From contig NZ_JADHDT010000001.1 of NCBI RefSeq assembly GCF_016820445.1, positions 186,001-250,000 of the forward strand: DNA of 64,000 bases, written 5' to 3'. The notes beneath the pieces are model-generated. The model did no database searches and was not told where the DNA came from. It was given only the letters and a program-made list of their open reading frames with translations. Of the stretch, positions 38,801 through 47,089 are shown in pieces (the stretch's first letter is position 1; each line of letters begins with the position of its first letter). The position numbers were made by a program, and so were the translations under genes. The DNA comes from Sphingomonas beigongshangi (GTDB taxonomy: Bacteria; Pseudomonadota; Alphaproteobacteria; Sphingomonadales; Sphingomonadaceae).

Positions 38801-39008
38801 AGCGTGCGGGCGCGCCGTCGATGGCAGCGGCGCGATCCGCAGCGGATGCCTGAACCGTGTCGCCGGGCGTCGTACCGTCCGCAACGGGCATGCCATTGGT
38901 ATCGGTCTGCGCAGTACCGCCCGCAGGCTGCTGCTGGGCCAGGGCCGGCGCGCCGCCGAGCATCGCCACCGCGAGCGCAAGCGTGGAGATCGTGGATAGA
39001 CGTGACAT
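35889..39008 (-). CDS. TonB-dependent outer-membrane receptor
   Basis: A 1039-aa receptor. It has a signal peptide (about 1-24, ending ALAQ), a Gln/Thr-rich linker, a TonB box-like GEIVVTGTR (about 75) and a plug domain (about 85-190) with RLPQVAPDSQQ, LRSLGFERTLVLVDGKR and GGASSVYGSDAVAGVVNFI. A 22-strand barrel follows and ends in AIGTTIQF with a terminal Phe. It takes up an unknown ligand; the plug subtype is common in sphingomonads and often linked to plant glycans or complex organics. No transporter or sigma/anti-sigma gene is adjacent. A sigma-70-like promoter lies upstream. Confidence 0.93.
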   Translation of the reverse strand: MSRLSTISTLALAVAMLGGAPALAQQQPAGGTAQTDTNGMPVADGTTPGDTVQASAADRAAAIDGAPARSDRGNGEIVVTGTRIVRPNLTAAAPITSVTSADIRAQAPLNVEEVLNRLPQVAPDSQQNYQDSDGRQRIKLRSLGFERTLVLVDGKRLGTQNGEDTNIIPVTLLDRVDVLTGGASSVYGSDAVAGVVNFIMKQNFTGVRVDANYNFYDHVNRSNVVSQTAQASGFSPLLGHVNDGGRADLTLTAGTSLFDGKLNVEGFVNYKHADLVPYDARSTSACQLLQTGKDGPLSCSLSTYSVSGYVRPLAGANAGTAYVNDPSGTRTFVPYGIGAGNAANPYDGYSYQRQDERVNAGGFVTLKLAPEYEVYGSALWFRDKSINRVPTRVFAAANYGSDPFQVNCNNPFLSSQQAAIICGAAAGTSALAPVDIRYRFNAPYLDDVYTNSAIRATGGLRGKVGDAWTYDVGGVYARNQQIWNSSRLPDFGRINNALNVVNVNGTPTCVSGGACVPFDAFSAGNGNQALIDYIYGGQGPAIQKTVGILYDVQANMTGDLGKYGITSPLATDGLAFALGTEYRKDRQFSQLTQGFIDDYGGSPSDLSQDVWESNIEAQAPLVQDRPFAHLLQVNGGYRLSKYSSNPNRFTTWKVEGIYAPVSDLTFRASFNKAQRAPTVVEAYQASNISFSRQGGSQNDFCAPVPRQIADPNNPGRTITTTTPLASPAVCAATGLSPALYGSPTLLCPNDQCTVRSGGFTADPETAYTQTYGLVVKPRFIRGLVFSVDRYRIKINNSLGYNDDSYYTDGCLRSNGNPFFCSGIVRAANGTLYAAASGNPTSGFIRAGTTNYYFSIARGWDFQGTYTLGLGGAGRMDFDFNGSITTFAGGQDSPLQPMRNCTGYFGNGCGQLIPKWAHGLRATYSTADSFLNASFNWRYVGALTNANNASDPAISGANAANPTPAQTTFYRLAPVSYFDLALTFNIAKRFAFRVIANNLLDKNPPIIPNSYNVSLARNNTIPQRYDSLGRQIAIGTTIQF

Positions 39009-39061
39009 TTTCGGAACCCCTTCTCGCCGCCCCTGTAGGAAAAGGTCAGCAACAAGCCCGC

Positions 39062-39090
39062 AATCTTTTCCTATTGGTCTTGTCAGTCAA
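39062..39090 (-). promoter_or_regulatory. Possible promoter of the TonB receptor gene
   Basis: Minus strand: TTGACT - 17 nt - AAGATT, in the only AT-rich patch of this gap, about 55 bp upstream of the receptor ATG. The -35 is a good match and the -10 a poor one (3 of 6). Confidence 0.35.
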
Positions 39091-39173
39091 TACATTTGGA
39101 TGACCATTGCCTTACCTGGGCCTGATTTGGTCATCGCTGTGGCGCAAACGCCACGCTTGCCGCGAGGGTCGGG

Positions 39174-39575
39174 ATGACGCAGCCTCGTCGCATGACCCCG
39201 CCGTCCCGCCGCCCCCCGACGCCCGCCCGGCAAGCCGCGGAAGCCGCCGGCCGGCGCGGCGAACGGCTCGCGGGGTGGTGGCTGCGCCTCAAGGGATGGC
39301 GCATCCTCGACCGGCGGGTGCGGACCGCGGCGGGCGAGATCGACCTCGTCGCGCGCAAGAGCAATCTGGTCGCCTTCGTCGAGGTGAAGACGCGGGCGAG
39401 CGCCGCCGACCTCGACAGCGCGATCGACGAGCGGCGGCTGGCACGCGTCGCCGCCGCGGCGGAGCTGCTGATGCCGCGCTACGTCGCGGCGGGCGACGAC
39501 ATGCGCGTCGACGTCATCCTGCTCGCCCCCGGCACACGGCCGCGGCATATCGAGAATGCCTGGATCGGCTACTGA
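39174..39575 (+). CDS. yraN: YraN-family endonuclease-like protein
   Basis: A 133-aa UPF0102 protein with a Holliday-resolvase-like (restriction-endonuclease) fold. GRRGERLAGWWLRLKGWRIL is the N-terminal helix pair; the nuclease-like residues are in GEIDLVARKSNLVAFVEVKTR, that is E-x-D and E-x-K at the expected spacing. The cellular role is uncertain. GAGG lies about 7 nt before ATG 39174; a second ATG at 39192 is possible. gshB follows after 55 bp. Confidence 0.88.
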   Translation: MTQPRRMTPPSRRPPTPARQAAEAAGRRGERLAGWWLRLKGWRILDRRVRTAAGEIDLVARKSNLVAFVEVKTRASAADLDSAIDERRLARVAAAAELLMPRYVAAGDDMRVDVILLAPGTRPRHIENAWIGY

Positions 39576-39630
39576 CAAGCGGCGCGCGGGCGCCTACCTC
39601 GGCCGCTCGCCACGCCGTTCCGGAGGACCC

Positions 39631-40599
39631 ATGACCCTGACCGTTGCCGTCCAGATGGACCCGCTCGACAGCATCAACATCGCGGGCGATTCGAGCTTCG
39701 CGCTGATGCTCGCCGGCCAGGCTCGCGGCCACCGCCTGTTCCACTACACCGCCGACGCGCTGAACTATCGCGACGGCCGCGTCTGGGCGAAGGCACATCC
39801 GGTGACGGTCCAGCGGCCCGCCCCAGGCACGAAGGGCGACCATTTCCGTTTCGACGCGCCGGTGAACCTCGATCTGGGCGACGAGGCCGATGTCGTGCTG
39901 ATGCGGCAGGACCCGCCCTTTGACCTCGGCTATATCACCGCGACGCATCTGCTGGAGCGGATCGCCGACCGCACCCTGGTCGTCAACGACCCGGCCAGCG
40001 TCCGCAACGCGCCCGAGAAGGTCTTCGTCCTCGACTATGCGCGCTTCATGCCGCCGACGCTGGTGACGCGCAGCCTGGAGGAGGCGCGCGCCTTCCTCGC
40101 CGAGCATGGCGAGATCGTCGTCAAGCCGCTGCACGGCAACGGCGGCAAGGCGATCTTCCGCGTCGGCAGCGATGGCGCCAACCTGTCCGCGCTGATCGAG
40201 GTGTTCAACCAGACCTGGCGCGAGCCGCACATGATCCAGGCGTTCCTGCCGGCGGTGGCGAAGGGCGACAAGCGCATCGTGCTGGTCGACGGCGAGGTGG
40301 TGGGCGCGATCAACCGCCTGCCCGGCGAGGGGGAGATACGCTCCAACCTCGCGGTCGGCGGATCGGCGGAGAAGACCGAGCTGACGCCGCGCGAGCGCGA
40401 GATCTGCGCGGCGCTGGGCCCCGAACTGAAGCGGCGCGGGCTGCTCTTCGTCGGCATCGACGTGATCGGCGGCGAATGGCTGACGGAGATCAACGTCACC
40501 AGCCCGACCGGGATCGTCGCGATCGAGCGATTCGACGGGACGGACGTCGCAGGCCTGATCTGGGACGCGATCGAGCGTCGGGTGGCGGTGCGCGGCTGA
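39631..40599 (+). CDS. gshB: Glutathione synthetase
   Basis: Joins gamma-glutamylcysteine and glycine using ATP; 322 aa. MTLTVAVQMDPLDSINIAGD is the canonical start, after a GGAGG site. The ATP-grasp domain has EIVVKPLHGNGGKAIFRV (ATP-binding), RIVLVDGEVVGAINRLP and the Gly-rich loop before NLAVGGSAEKTEL, and ends with GIDVIGGEWLTEINVTSPTG. An in-frame start 75 nt upstream was rejected. It is probably cotranscribed with yraN. Confidence 0.97.
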   Translation: MTLTVAVQMDPLDSINIAGDSSFALMLAGQARGHRLFHYTADALNYRDGRVWAKAHPVTVQRPAPGTKGDHFRFDAPVNLDLGDEADVVLMRQDPPFDLGYITATHLLERIADRTLVVNDPASVRNAPEKVFVLDYARFMPPTLVTRSLEEARAFLAEHGEIVVKPLHGNGGKAIFRVGSDGANLSALIEVFNQTWREPHMIQAFLPAVAKGDKRIVLVDGEVVGAINRLPGEGEIRSNLAVGGSAEKTELTPREREICAALGPELKRRGLLFVGIDVIGGEWLTEINVTSPTGIVAIERFDGTDVAGLIWDAIERRVAVRG

Positions 40600-40618
40600 C
40601 GGCGTGCGACCGGCTGAC

Positions 40619-40644
40619 GGAACGTCCGCGACGGCGCGGCCGTT
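40619..40644 (+). promoter_or_regulatory. EcfG (general stress sigma factor) promoter of dedA
   Basis: GGAAC (40619-40623) - 17 nt - CGTT (40641-40644), an exact consensus match. Only 9 bp separate it from the dedA ATG at 40654. Transcription starting 6-8 nt after the -10 would give an mRNA with almost no leader. Confidence 0.75.
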
Positions 40645-40653
40645 CGTCCGGTC

Positions 40654-41256
40654 ATGACCGCATTCATCCTCGATGCGATCGCGCGGGGCGGGTATATCGG
40701 CATCTTCCTGCTGATGGCGCTCGAGAACATCATCCCGCCGATCCCGTCGGAGGTGATCATGGGCCTTGGCGGCATGGCGGTGGCGCGCGGCGACATGGAC
40801 CTCGTACCGCTGATCGCCTGGGGCACCGCCGGCACGACGGCGGGCAATTACGCTTGGTATGCGCTCGGGCGACGCGTCGGCTACCAACGCTTCCGCCCGT
40901 TCGTCGAGCGCCACGGGCGGTGGCTGACGATGGAGTGGCGCGACGTCGAGGCGCTGCATCGCTACTTCGTCAAGCGCGGCGGCTGGGTGGTGTTCGTCTT
41001 CCGCTTCATGCCGACCTTCCGCACCATGATCTCGCTGCCCGCCGGGATCACGCGCATGCCGCGCTGGAAGTTCGTCGTCTGGACCTTCGCGGGCAGTGCG
41101 ATCTGGAACACGATGCTGGCGGGTGCCGGCTATTATCTCGGCGCCAATTTCGCCGCGATCGACCGCTACGTCGGGCCGGCGGCCATCGTGCTGACGGCGG
41201 CGATGGTGGGCGCCTATCTGTGGCGCGTCGCGACGTGGAAGCCGCGCGGGCGATAA
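40654..41256 (+). CDS. DedA-family membrane protein
   Basis: A 200-aa DedA (VTT/SNARE-associated) integral membrane protein; the family includes undecaprenyl-phosphate and phospholipid carriers. LMALENIIPPIPSEVIMGLGG carries the conserved Glu and Pro of the first re-entrant helix; the second motif holds FVFRFMPTFRTMISLPAGITRM, with the conserved Arg residues, and helices follow at about 155-195. A perfect EcfG-type promoter ends 9 bp before the ATG, so expression under general stress and a leaderless message are likely. It is convergent with xerC, 3 bp apart. Confidence 0.92.
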   Translation: MTAFILDAIARGGYIGIFLLMALENIIPPIPSEVIMGLGGMAVARGDMDLVPLIAWGTAGTTAGNYAWYALGRRVGYQRFRPFVERHGRWLTMEWRDVEALHRYFVKRGGWVVFVFRFMPTFRTMISLPAGITRMPRWKFVVWTFAGSAIWNTMLAGAGYYLGANFAAIDRYVGPAAIVLTAAMVGAYLWRVATWKPRGR

Positions 41257-41259
41257 CGC

Positions 41260-42174
41260 TCAGGCGCGCGGATGCGCGTTGCGATAGACGTCGAGCAGAT
41301 GCGCCGCATCGACGCCGGTATAGACCTGCGTCGAACTGAGGCTGGCATGGCCGAGCAGTTCCTGCAGCTGGCGCAGGTCCGCGCCGCGCCCGAGCAGATG
41401 GGTCGCAAAACTGTGGCGCAGGGCATGCGGGGTCGTCCGCTCCGACAGGCCGAGGCGACCGCGCGCAGCCTGCACCGCCTTGCGCACGATGCCCGGCGAC
41501 AGCGCGCCGCCGCGCACGCCGCGGAACAGAGGCGCGCCACGCTCCAGCGCATAGGGGACGGCGGCGGCATAGGCCTCGATCGCCGCGCGGACCTGCGGCA
41601 GCAGCGGCACGACGCGCGTCCGGTCGCGCTTGCCGGTCACCGCCAGCGTCTCGCCCAGCGGCAGGACCGCGCCGGTCAGCGCCACCGCCTCCCCGATCCG
41701 CAGCCCGGCGCCGTAGAGCAGCAGCAGCAGCGCCCAGTCGCGCCGGCCCGTCCATTCCTCGCGCGCATCGTCCGCGATCGCCTCCGCCAGCGCCACCACC
41801 TCGTCGGGCGCGATCGGCCGGGGCACACCCTTGCGCACGCGCGGCCCCTTGAGCCGGAGGGGCTCGGCGCCCAGCCACGTCAGGAAGCCGCGCACCGCCG
41901 ACAGTTCGCGCGCCGCCGAGGCATTGCCGATCCCCTCCGCGCGGCGCGCGGCGAGAAAGGCCCGCAGGTCCGTCGCGTCGACGCCACGCAACGCCGCCGC
42001 GTCGATCCGCTCGCCGCGATGCACCTGCAAAAAGGCGACGAGCCGTTCCGCCGCCGCCTGATAGGCGCGCACCGTGTGGATGGAGCGCCGCCGGTCGTGC
42101 GAAAGGTGCGCCGCCCAGCGCATCGACGGGGGCTGTTCCTGGTCCATGGCCCGATCGATGTCGTCCATGTTCAC
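41260..42174 (-). CDS. xerC: Tyrosine recombinase XerC
   Basis: Site-specific recombinase that resolves chromosome dimers at dif with XerD; 304 aa. It has an N-terminal SAM-like core-binding domain (about 15-105) and a catalytic domain with R159 (GAGLRIGE), K182 (TGKRDRTR), H250 and R253 (HALRHSF), H276 (LLGHASLS) and the nucleophile Y285 (VYTG). All six catalytic residues are present. No integrase-type flanking att sites were seen, and the neighbours are housekeeping, so XerC is favoured over a phage integrase. Confidence 0.94.
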   Translation of the reverse strand: MNMDDIDRAMDQEQPPSMRWAAHLSHDRRRSIHTVRAYQAAAERLVAFLQVHRGERIDAAALRGVDATDLRAFLAARRAEGIGNASAARELSAVRGFLTWLGAEPLRLKGPRVRKGVPRPIAPDEVVALAEAIADDAREEWTGRRDWALLLLLYGAGLRIGEAVALTGAVLPLGETLAVTGKRDRTRVVPLLPQVRAAIEAYAAAVPYALERGAPLFRGVRGGALSPGIVRKAVQAARGRLGLSERTTPHALRHSFATHLLGRGADLRQLQELLGHASLSSTQVYTGVDAAHLLDVYRNAHPRA

Positions 42175-42202
42175 CGCATTGCAAAGCCCTTTTTAACCGT
42201 TT

Positions 42203-43672
42203 GTGATCATGGCTTTGCCGGTGACAAACACGACCCGCACGAACGCCTACGCCGACGAGGACGCCCGCCTCGCGGCCCTGCATGCCCTCGCCCTCATCGA
42301 CGGAGAGCCGATCCGCGAATTCGATTCGCTCGTCGCGCTGGCGGCGGACATGCTGGGGTGTCCGACCGCGCTGATAAACCTCGTCGATCGGGACACGGTC
42401 TGGATCCAGGCCAGCAATGCCCCGGCGCCGCGGCAGATCGGCCGCCATGACGCGTTCTGCGATCGTACCATCGCGACGGACGCCCCCGTCATCATCCCCG
42501 ACCTGAGCGCGGACACGCGCTTCGCGACGACGCCGCTGGTCAGCGCTGGCAGCCGCTTCTACGCGGGGGCGCCGATCCACGCGCGCGATGCCGACGGCGT
42601 GCGCCATGCGGTGGGGACGATCTGCGTGCTGGACGTCGCGCCGCGCTCGCTCAACGCCGCCGGCAAGGGTGCGCTCGTCCACCTCGCGACGCTCGCCGAA
42701 TCGCTCATCACGGCCCGGCGTACGGCACAGGACGCGCTGCACATCGCCATGCGCGGCGAGACGCTGCTCGGCGCGCTGGCCGAGAAGGATCGCATCTTCC
42801 GTCAGGCGGAACGCATCGCCTCGATGGGTTCGTGGCGCGTGACGCTGCCCGAATACAAGGTCGACTGGTCGGAGAACGTCTACCGCATCCACGACGTGCC
42901 GGTCGGGCAACAGCCGACGATCGACACCGCCCTCGATTTCTACCCCGCCGCCGCGCGCGACTATGTGCAGGCGGTGATCCAGGCGACGATCGACGAAGGC
43001 AAGCCGTTCGACTACGAGACCGACTTCGTCACCGCGAAGGGGCGCCAGATCCGTGTCCGCGCGATGGGCGAACCGGAGATCGTCGACGGCACCGTCACCG
43101 CGATCATCGGCGTGTTCCAGGACGTGACCGACCGCTATCGCCTGGAACAGCAGCTGCGCCGCTCCGCCGACACCGACGCGCTGACCGGTATCGCCAATCG
43201 CGCCGCGTTCGACCGCGAGCTGGAGCGCGCGATGACGCGCGCCCGTCGCGACGACACGCCGCTGCTGCTCGTGCTCGTCGACCTCGACGGGTTCAAGGAC
43301 ATCAACGATTCGCTCGGCCACGATGCCGGCGACGAGGTGCTGCGCCGCACGGCCCAGGCCCTGCGGCAGCCGTGGCTCGCGCAGTGCCACCCTGCACGGA
43401 TCGGGGGCGACGAATTCGCCCTGATCGTCAGCGATCCCGCGCTCGCGCGCGATCCCGACCTTCTCCGCGAACGGATCGAGGCGACGCTGCGCATCTCCGT
43501 CGATGCGGACGGCATCGTCATGACCAGCGCGGGTTCGATCGGCATCGCCGCGCTCGACGGCGACATGCAGTCGCTGCGCGATTTCGCGCGCCGCGCCGAC
43601 AGCGATCTCTATGCCGCGAAGCGCGGCCGCGTCGGCATCGGTCGCCAGCGCCGGGCCCGCGAGGCGGCATAA
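42203..43672 (+). CDS. GAF-PAS-GGDEF diguanylate cyclase
   Basis: A 489-aa soluble protein that makes cyclic di-GMP. It has a GAF domain (about 30-170, with DRDTVWIQASNAP and FYAGAPI), a PAS/PAC domain (about 195-310, ERIASMGSWRVTLPEYKVDW) and a GGDEF domain (about 325-485) with an intact active site RIGGDEFAL at about 401-405. No RxxD inhibitory site precedes it (the five-residue-upstream position reads QCHP), so product inhibition is probably absent. The GAF and PAS ligands are unknown. An ATG two codons in is also possible. It is divergent from xerC by 28 bp. Confidence 0.93.
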   Translation: MIMALPVTNTTRTNAYADEDARLAALHALALIDGEPIREFDSLVALAADMLGCPTALINLVDRDTVWIQASNAPAPRQIGRHDAFCDRTIATDAPVIIPDLSADTRFATTPLVSAGSRFYAGAPIHARDADGVRHAVGTICVLDVAPRSLNAAGKGALVHLATLAESLITARRTAQDALHIAMRGETLLGALAEKDRIFRQAERIASMGSWRVTLPEYKVDWSENVYRIHDVPVGQQPTIDTALDFYPAAARDYVQAVIQATIDEGKPFDYETDFVTAKGRQIRVRAMGEPEIVDGTVTAIIGVFQDVTDRYRLEQQLRRSADTDALTGIANRAAFDRELERAMTRARRDDTPLLLVLVDLDGFKDINDSLGHDAGDEVLRRTAQALRQPWLAQCHPARIGGDEFALIVSDPALARDPDLLRERIEATLRISVDADGIVMTSAGSIGIAALDGDMQSLRDFARRADSDLYAAKRGRVGIGRQRRAREAA

Positions 43673-43714
43673 GGCGGTTTCCTCCGCCCGCGTCGCGCCC
43701 CATATGGGGCGCGC

Positions 43715-45886
43715 ATGTCGACCCGCGCCCGCGTCCTCGTCCTCAATTCCGCCCTCGGTCCGCTCGACTATCGCGTGCCCGCGGGCATGCATGTCGAGCC
43801 CGGCTCGATCGTCGTCGCACCGCTCGGCCCGCGCCAGCTGATCGGCGTGGTGTGGGAGCCGGAGCGGCTGCCGTCGGATGCGGAGGTCGGCGACAACCGG
43901 CTGCGCAACCTGCTCGCGGTCGCCGATGCGCCGCCCCTCGGTGCGGCGCTGCGCCGGCTGGTCGAATGGACCGCCGATTATTATCTGGCGCCGCCCGCCG
44001 CCGTGGTGCGCATGACGCTCTCCTCGACGTCCGCGCTGGAGGGCGCGCGCACCGTCACCGAATATCGCGCGACGGGCGACGTGCCGCCGCGCCTGACGCC
44101 GCAGCGCGAGCAGGCGCTCGAGCGGATCGGCGACCGGCAGGGGCTGATCCGCGAACTGGCGGCGATCGCCGACGTCTCCGACGCGGTGATCCGCGGGCTG
44201 GTGAAGGCCGGCGCGATCGCGGCGGTCGAGGTCGACATCGACAGCCCCTTCCCCCGCCCCGACCCCGCCTTCGGGCCGCCGACGCTGTCCGCCGACCAGC
44301 AGGCGGCCGCGGACACGCTGGTCGGCCATGTCGCCGCGCACGATTTCCATCCGACGCTGCTCGACGGCGTCACCGGGTCGGGAAAGACCGAAGTCTATTT
44401 CGAGGCGGTGGCCGAGTCGATCCGGCAGGGGCGCCAGTGCCTGGTCCTGCTGCCCGAGATCGCGCTGACCGAACCGTTCCTCAAGCGCTTCCACGACCGT
44501 TTCGGCTGCGAGCCCGTCGCGTGGCATTCGGGCCTGCGCTCGACCCAGCGCCGGCGCGCCTGGCGCGCGATTGCGAGCGGCGAGGCACTGGTGACGGTCG
44601 GCGCGCGCTCGGCCCTGTTCCTGCCCTATCGCAACCTCGGCCTGATCGTCGTCGACGAGGCGCACGAGACGAGCTTCAAGCAGGAAGAGGGCGTCCACTA
44701 TCATGCGCGCGACGTCGCGGTGATGCGCGGCAAGTTCGAGGGCTGCCCCGTGATCCTCGCCAGCGCGACCCCCGCGATCGAGACGCGCCAGCAGGTCGTG
44801 CTCGGCCGATACGAGGAGCTCAAGCTGCCCGGCCGTTTCGGACCGGCGGAAATGCCGTCGATCGAGGCGATCGACCTGATCGCGGAGCCGCCGGAGCGCG
44901 GCCGCTGGCTGGCGCCGAAGCTGGTCAAGGCACTGGGCGAGACGCTGGCGCGCGGCGAACAGTCGCTGCTCTTCCTCAACCGCCGCGGCTATGCGCCGCT
45001 GACGCTGTGCCGTAACTGCGGCCACCGGTTCCAGTGCCCCAATTGCACCGCATGGATGGTCGAGCACCGGCTGACCCGCCGCCTCGCCTGCCACCATTGC
45101 GGCCATGTCATGCCGACGCCGCGCGCCTGTCCGGAGTGCAGCGCGGAGGACAGCCTGGTCGCCTGCGGCCCCGGCGTGGAGCGGATCGCGGACGAGGTCG
45201 CCGCGCTCTTCCCCGAGGCGAAGGTCGCGGTCGTCACCTCCGACACCATCTGGTCCCCCGCCAAGGCGGCGGAATTCGTCGGGCGGATGGAGGCGGGCGA
45301 CATCGACATCGTCGTCGGCACGCAGCTCGTGACCAAGGGCTATCATTTCCCCAATCTGACGCTGGTCGGCGTCGTCGATGCCGACCTGGGGCTGGAGGGC
45401 GGCGACCTGCGCGCCGCCGAGCGCACCTTCCAGCAGATCCGCCAGGTGTCGGGGCGCGCGGGGCGCGGCGAGAAACCGGGGCATGTCTTCATCCAGACGC
45501 ACAGTCCGTCCGCGCAGGTGATGCGGGCGCTGGTCACCGGCGATGCCGACGCCTTCTATGCCGCGGAGACGGAAGCGCGCGCGGACGCCGGCGCGCCGCC
45601 CTTCGGTCGTTATGCGGCGATCATCGTCTCCTCCGAGGATCAGGCCGCGGCGCACGACGTCGCGCGCAGCGTCGCCGCCGCCGCGCCGCGCATCGACGGC
45701 ATGGCGGTCTATGGCCCCGCCCCCGCCCCGCTCGCGATGCTGCGCGGACGCCACCGATTCCGCCTGCTCGTCCACGCCCGCCGCGCGCTCGACGTGCAGG
45801 ACGTGATCCGGGGCTGGCTGGGTGGGCTCGACTGGCAGGCGAAAGTGCGGGTGACGGTCGACGTCGATCCGTACAATTTCCTGTGA
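43715..45886 (+). CDS. priA: Primosomal replication restart helicase PriA
   Basis: Restarts stalled replication forks; 723 aa. It has the N-terminal 3' DNA-end binding domain (about 1-105), a helicase core with Walker A DGVTGSGKTEVYFEA (about 220), Walker B VVDEAHE (about 310) and GRAGRGEKPG (motif VI). A zinc domain of eight Cys (CRNC, CPNC, CHHC, CPEC; about 432-480) pairs two Zn ions. A C-terminal domain follows. The start is ATG 43715. The 42-bp gap from the diguanylate cyclase gene leaves room for cotranscription. Confidence 0.97.
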   Translation: MSTRARVLVLNSALGPLDYRVPAGMHVEPGSIVVAPLGPRQLIGVVWEPERLPSDAEVGDNRLRNLLAVADAPPLGAALRRLVEWTADYYLAPPAAVVRMTLSSTSALEGARTVTEYRATGDVPPRLTPQREQALERIGDRQGLIRELAAIADVSDAVIRGLVKAGAIAAVEVDIDSPFPRPDPAFGPPTLSADQQAAADTLVGHVAAHDFHPTLLDGVTGSGKTEVYFEAVAESIRQGRQCLVLLPEIALTEPFLKRFHDRFGCEPVAWHSGLRSTQRRRAWRAIASGEALVTVGARSALFLPYRNLGLIVVDEAHETSFKQEEGVHYHARDVAVMRGKFEGCPVILASATPAIETRQQVVLGRYEELKLPGRFGPAEMPSIEAIDLIAEPPERGRWLAPKLVKALGETLARGEQSLLFLNRRGYAPLTLCRNCGHRFQCPNCTAWMVEHRLTRRLACHHCGHVMPTPRACPECSAEDSLVACGPGVERIADEVAALFPEAKVAVVTSDTIWSPAKAAEFVGRMEAGDIDIVVGTQLVTKGYHFPNLTLVGVVDADLGLEGGDLRAAERTFQQIRQVSGRAGRGEKPGHVFIQTHSPSAQVMRALVTGDADAFYAAETEARADAGAPPFGRYAAIIVSSEDQAAAHDVARSVAAAAPRIDGMAVYGPAPAPLAMLRGRHRFRLLVHARRALDVQDVIRGWLGGLDWQAKVRVTVDVDPYNFL

Positions 45887-46021
45887 GTCGCGCACCACGA
45901 CCGCGCGAATCGTCTCGCCAGGGTTGTTCCGGGGTCCGCCGTGCCGCACGGTCGGGCCGATGCCCCCTGCGGCATGGTCGCTGCAGGGACGGGTCCGGCA
46001 GGACGTTGAAAGGGTGAAGAG

Positions 46022-47020
46022 ATGACGACACGGCGCACGTTCCTGGGCGGCATGGCGGCGAGCGGCGTGGCCGCGGGGACCGCGGCACGGGCCGCCACGC
46101 CACGCGCGACGATCGTGTCGACCTGGGACTTCGGCGCCGCCGCCAATGCCGCGGGATTCGCGAAGATGCGCGCGGGCGGCTCGCTGTTCGACATCGTCGA
46201 AGCGGCGGCGATGGTGCCGGAGGCTGACCCGGAGAACCATTCGGTCGGCTACGGCGGCTATCCCGATCGCGACGGCCATGTCACGCTCGACGCGGTGATC
46301 ATGGACGATGCGGGGGGCGTCGGCGCCGTCGCGGCGCTGGAGGATACGGTCCATGCCATCTCCGTCGCGCGCCGCGTCATGGAGAAGACGCCGCATACGC
46401 TGCTGGTCGGCGAGGGTGCGACCCGCTTCGCGCGCGACCAGGGCTTTCCGAAGGTCGACCTGCTCACCCCGCCCGCCGAGCAGGCGTGGCGCGACTGGCT
46501 GAAGACCTCTCAGTACAAGCCGGAGGCGAATGTCGAGAACAAGCGGGGGCCGCATGCCGGCCCCCGTGGGGGCGCGCTGGACCACGACACGATCGGCCTG
46601 CTGGCGCGCGACGCGTCGGGGCGGATGGCGGGCGCGTGCACCACGTCGGGCATGGCGTTCAAGATGCGCGGCCGCGTCGGCGATTCGCCGCAGGTAGGTG
46701 CGGGCCTGTACGTCGAGCGCGGCGTCGGCGGCGCGACCTCGACCGGCCTGGGCGAGGAAGTGACGCGCGTATCGGGCAGCGCCCGCGTCGTCGCGTCGAT
46801 GCGCGCGGGCCTGTCGCCGCAAAAGGCGTGCGAGGAGGTGGTGCGGCATATCGCCGCGCTGCGCGGCGATGCGATCAAGGGGGTGCAGGTCGGCTTTCTT
46901 GCCTTGTCGCCGCGGGGCGAGGTCGGCGCCTTCTGCCTGCTGCCGGGCTTCACCTATGCGGTGACGGATGCGGACGGCACGACCGTCGTCCTGAAGGCAC
47001 CGTCGCTGTTCACGGCTTAG
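46022..47020 (+). CDS. Exported N4-(beta-N-acetylglucosaminyl)-L-asparaginase
   Basis: Ntn-hydrolase of the glycosylasparaginase family, which cleaves the GlcNAc-Asn bond or related beta-aspartyl bonds; 332 aa. The N-terminus TTRRTFLGGMAASGVAAGTA is a Tat signal with the twin Arg. The autocleavage and nucleophile Thr lies in GGALDHDTIGLLARDASG (about residue 188). TSGMAFKMRGRVGDSP and the acidic/Gly-rich C-terminal motif match the family. Substrate in a bacterium is unclear; isoaspartyl peptides are possible. GAAAGGGTGAAGAG precedes the ATG. It stands alone after priA. Confidence 0.9.
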   Translation: MTTRRTFLGGMAASGVAAGTAARAATPRATIVSTWDFGAAANAAGFAKMRAGGSLFDIVEAAAMVPEADPENHSVGYGGYPDRDGHVTLDAVIMDDAGGVGAVAALEDTVHAISVARRVMEKTPHTLLVGEGATRFARDQGFPKVDLLTPPAEQAWRDWLKTSQYKPEANVENKRGPHAGPRGGALDHDTIGLLARDASGRMAGACTTSGMAFKMRGRVGDSPQVGAGLYVERGVGGATSTGLGEEVTRVSGSARVVASMRAGLSPQKACEEVVRHIAALRGDAIKGVQVGFLALSPRGEVGAFCLLPGFTYAVTDADGTTVVLKAPSLFTA

Positions 47021-47089
47021 TGCGTGAGCCGCAGTTCGCGACCGACCGGCCAGAGTACGCCGGTGGCGTGCCCGAAATCGCTCGCTGTT

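Noticed and set aside
41260-42174. Integrase of a mobile element
   Set aside because: The protein matches XerC in length and motifs, lies among housekeeping genes, and no att repeats, tRNA or cargo were seen.
41048-46849. A 1,933-codon open frame on the minus strand across dedA, xerC, the GGDEF gene, priA and the asparaginase
   Set aside because: It is antisense to or out of frame with clearly conserved genes, is rich in Arg/Ala/His as expected from high-GC shadow frames, and has no recognisable domain outside xerC, which reads in another frame.
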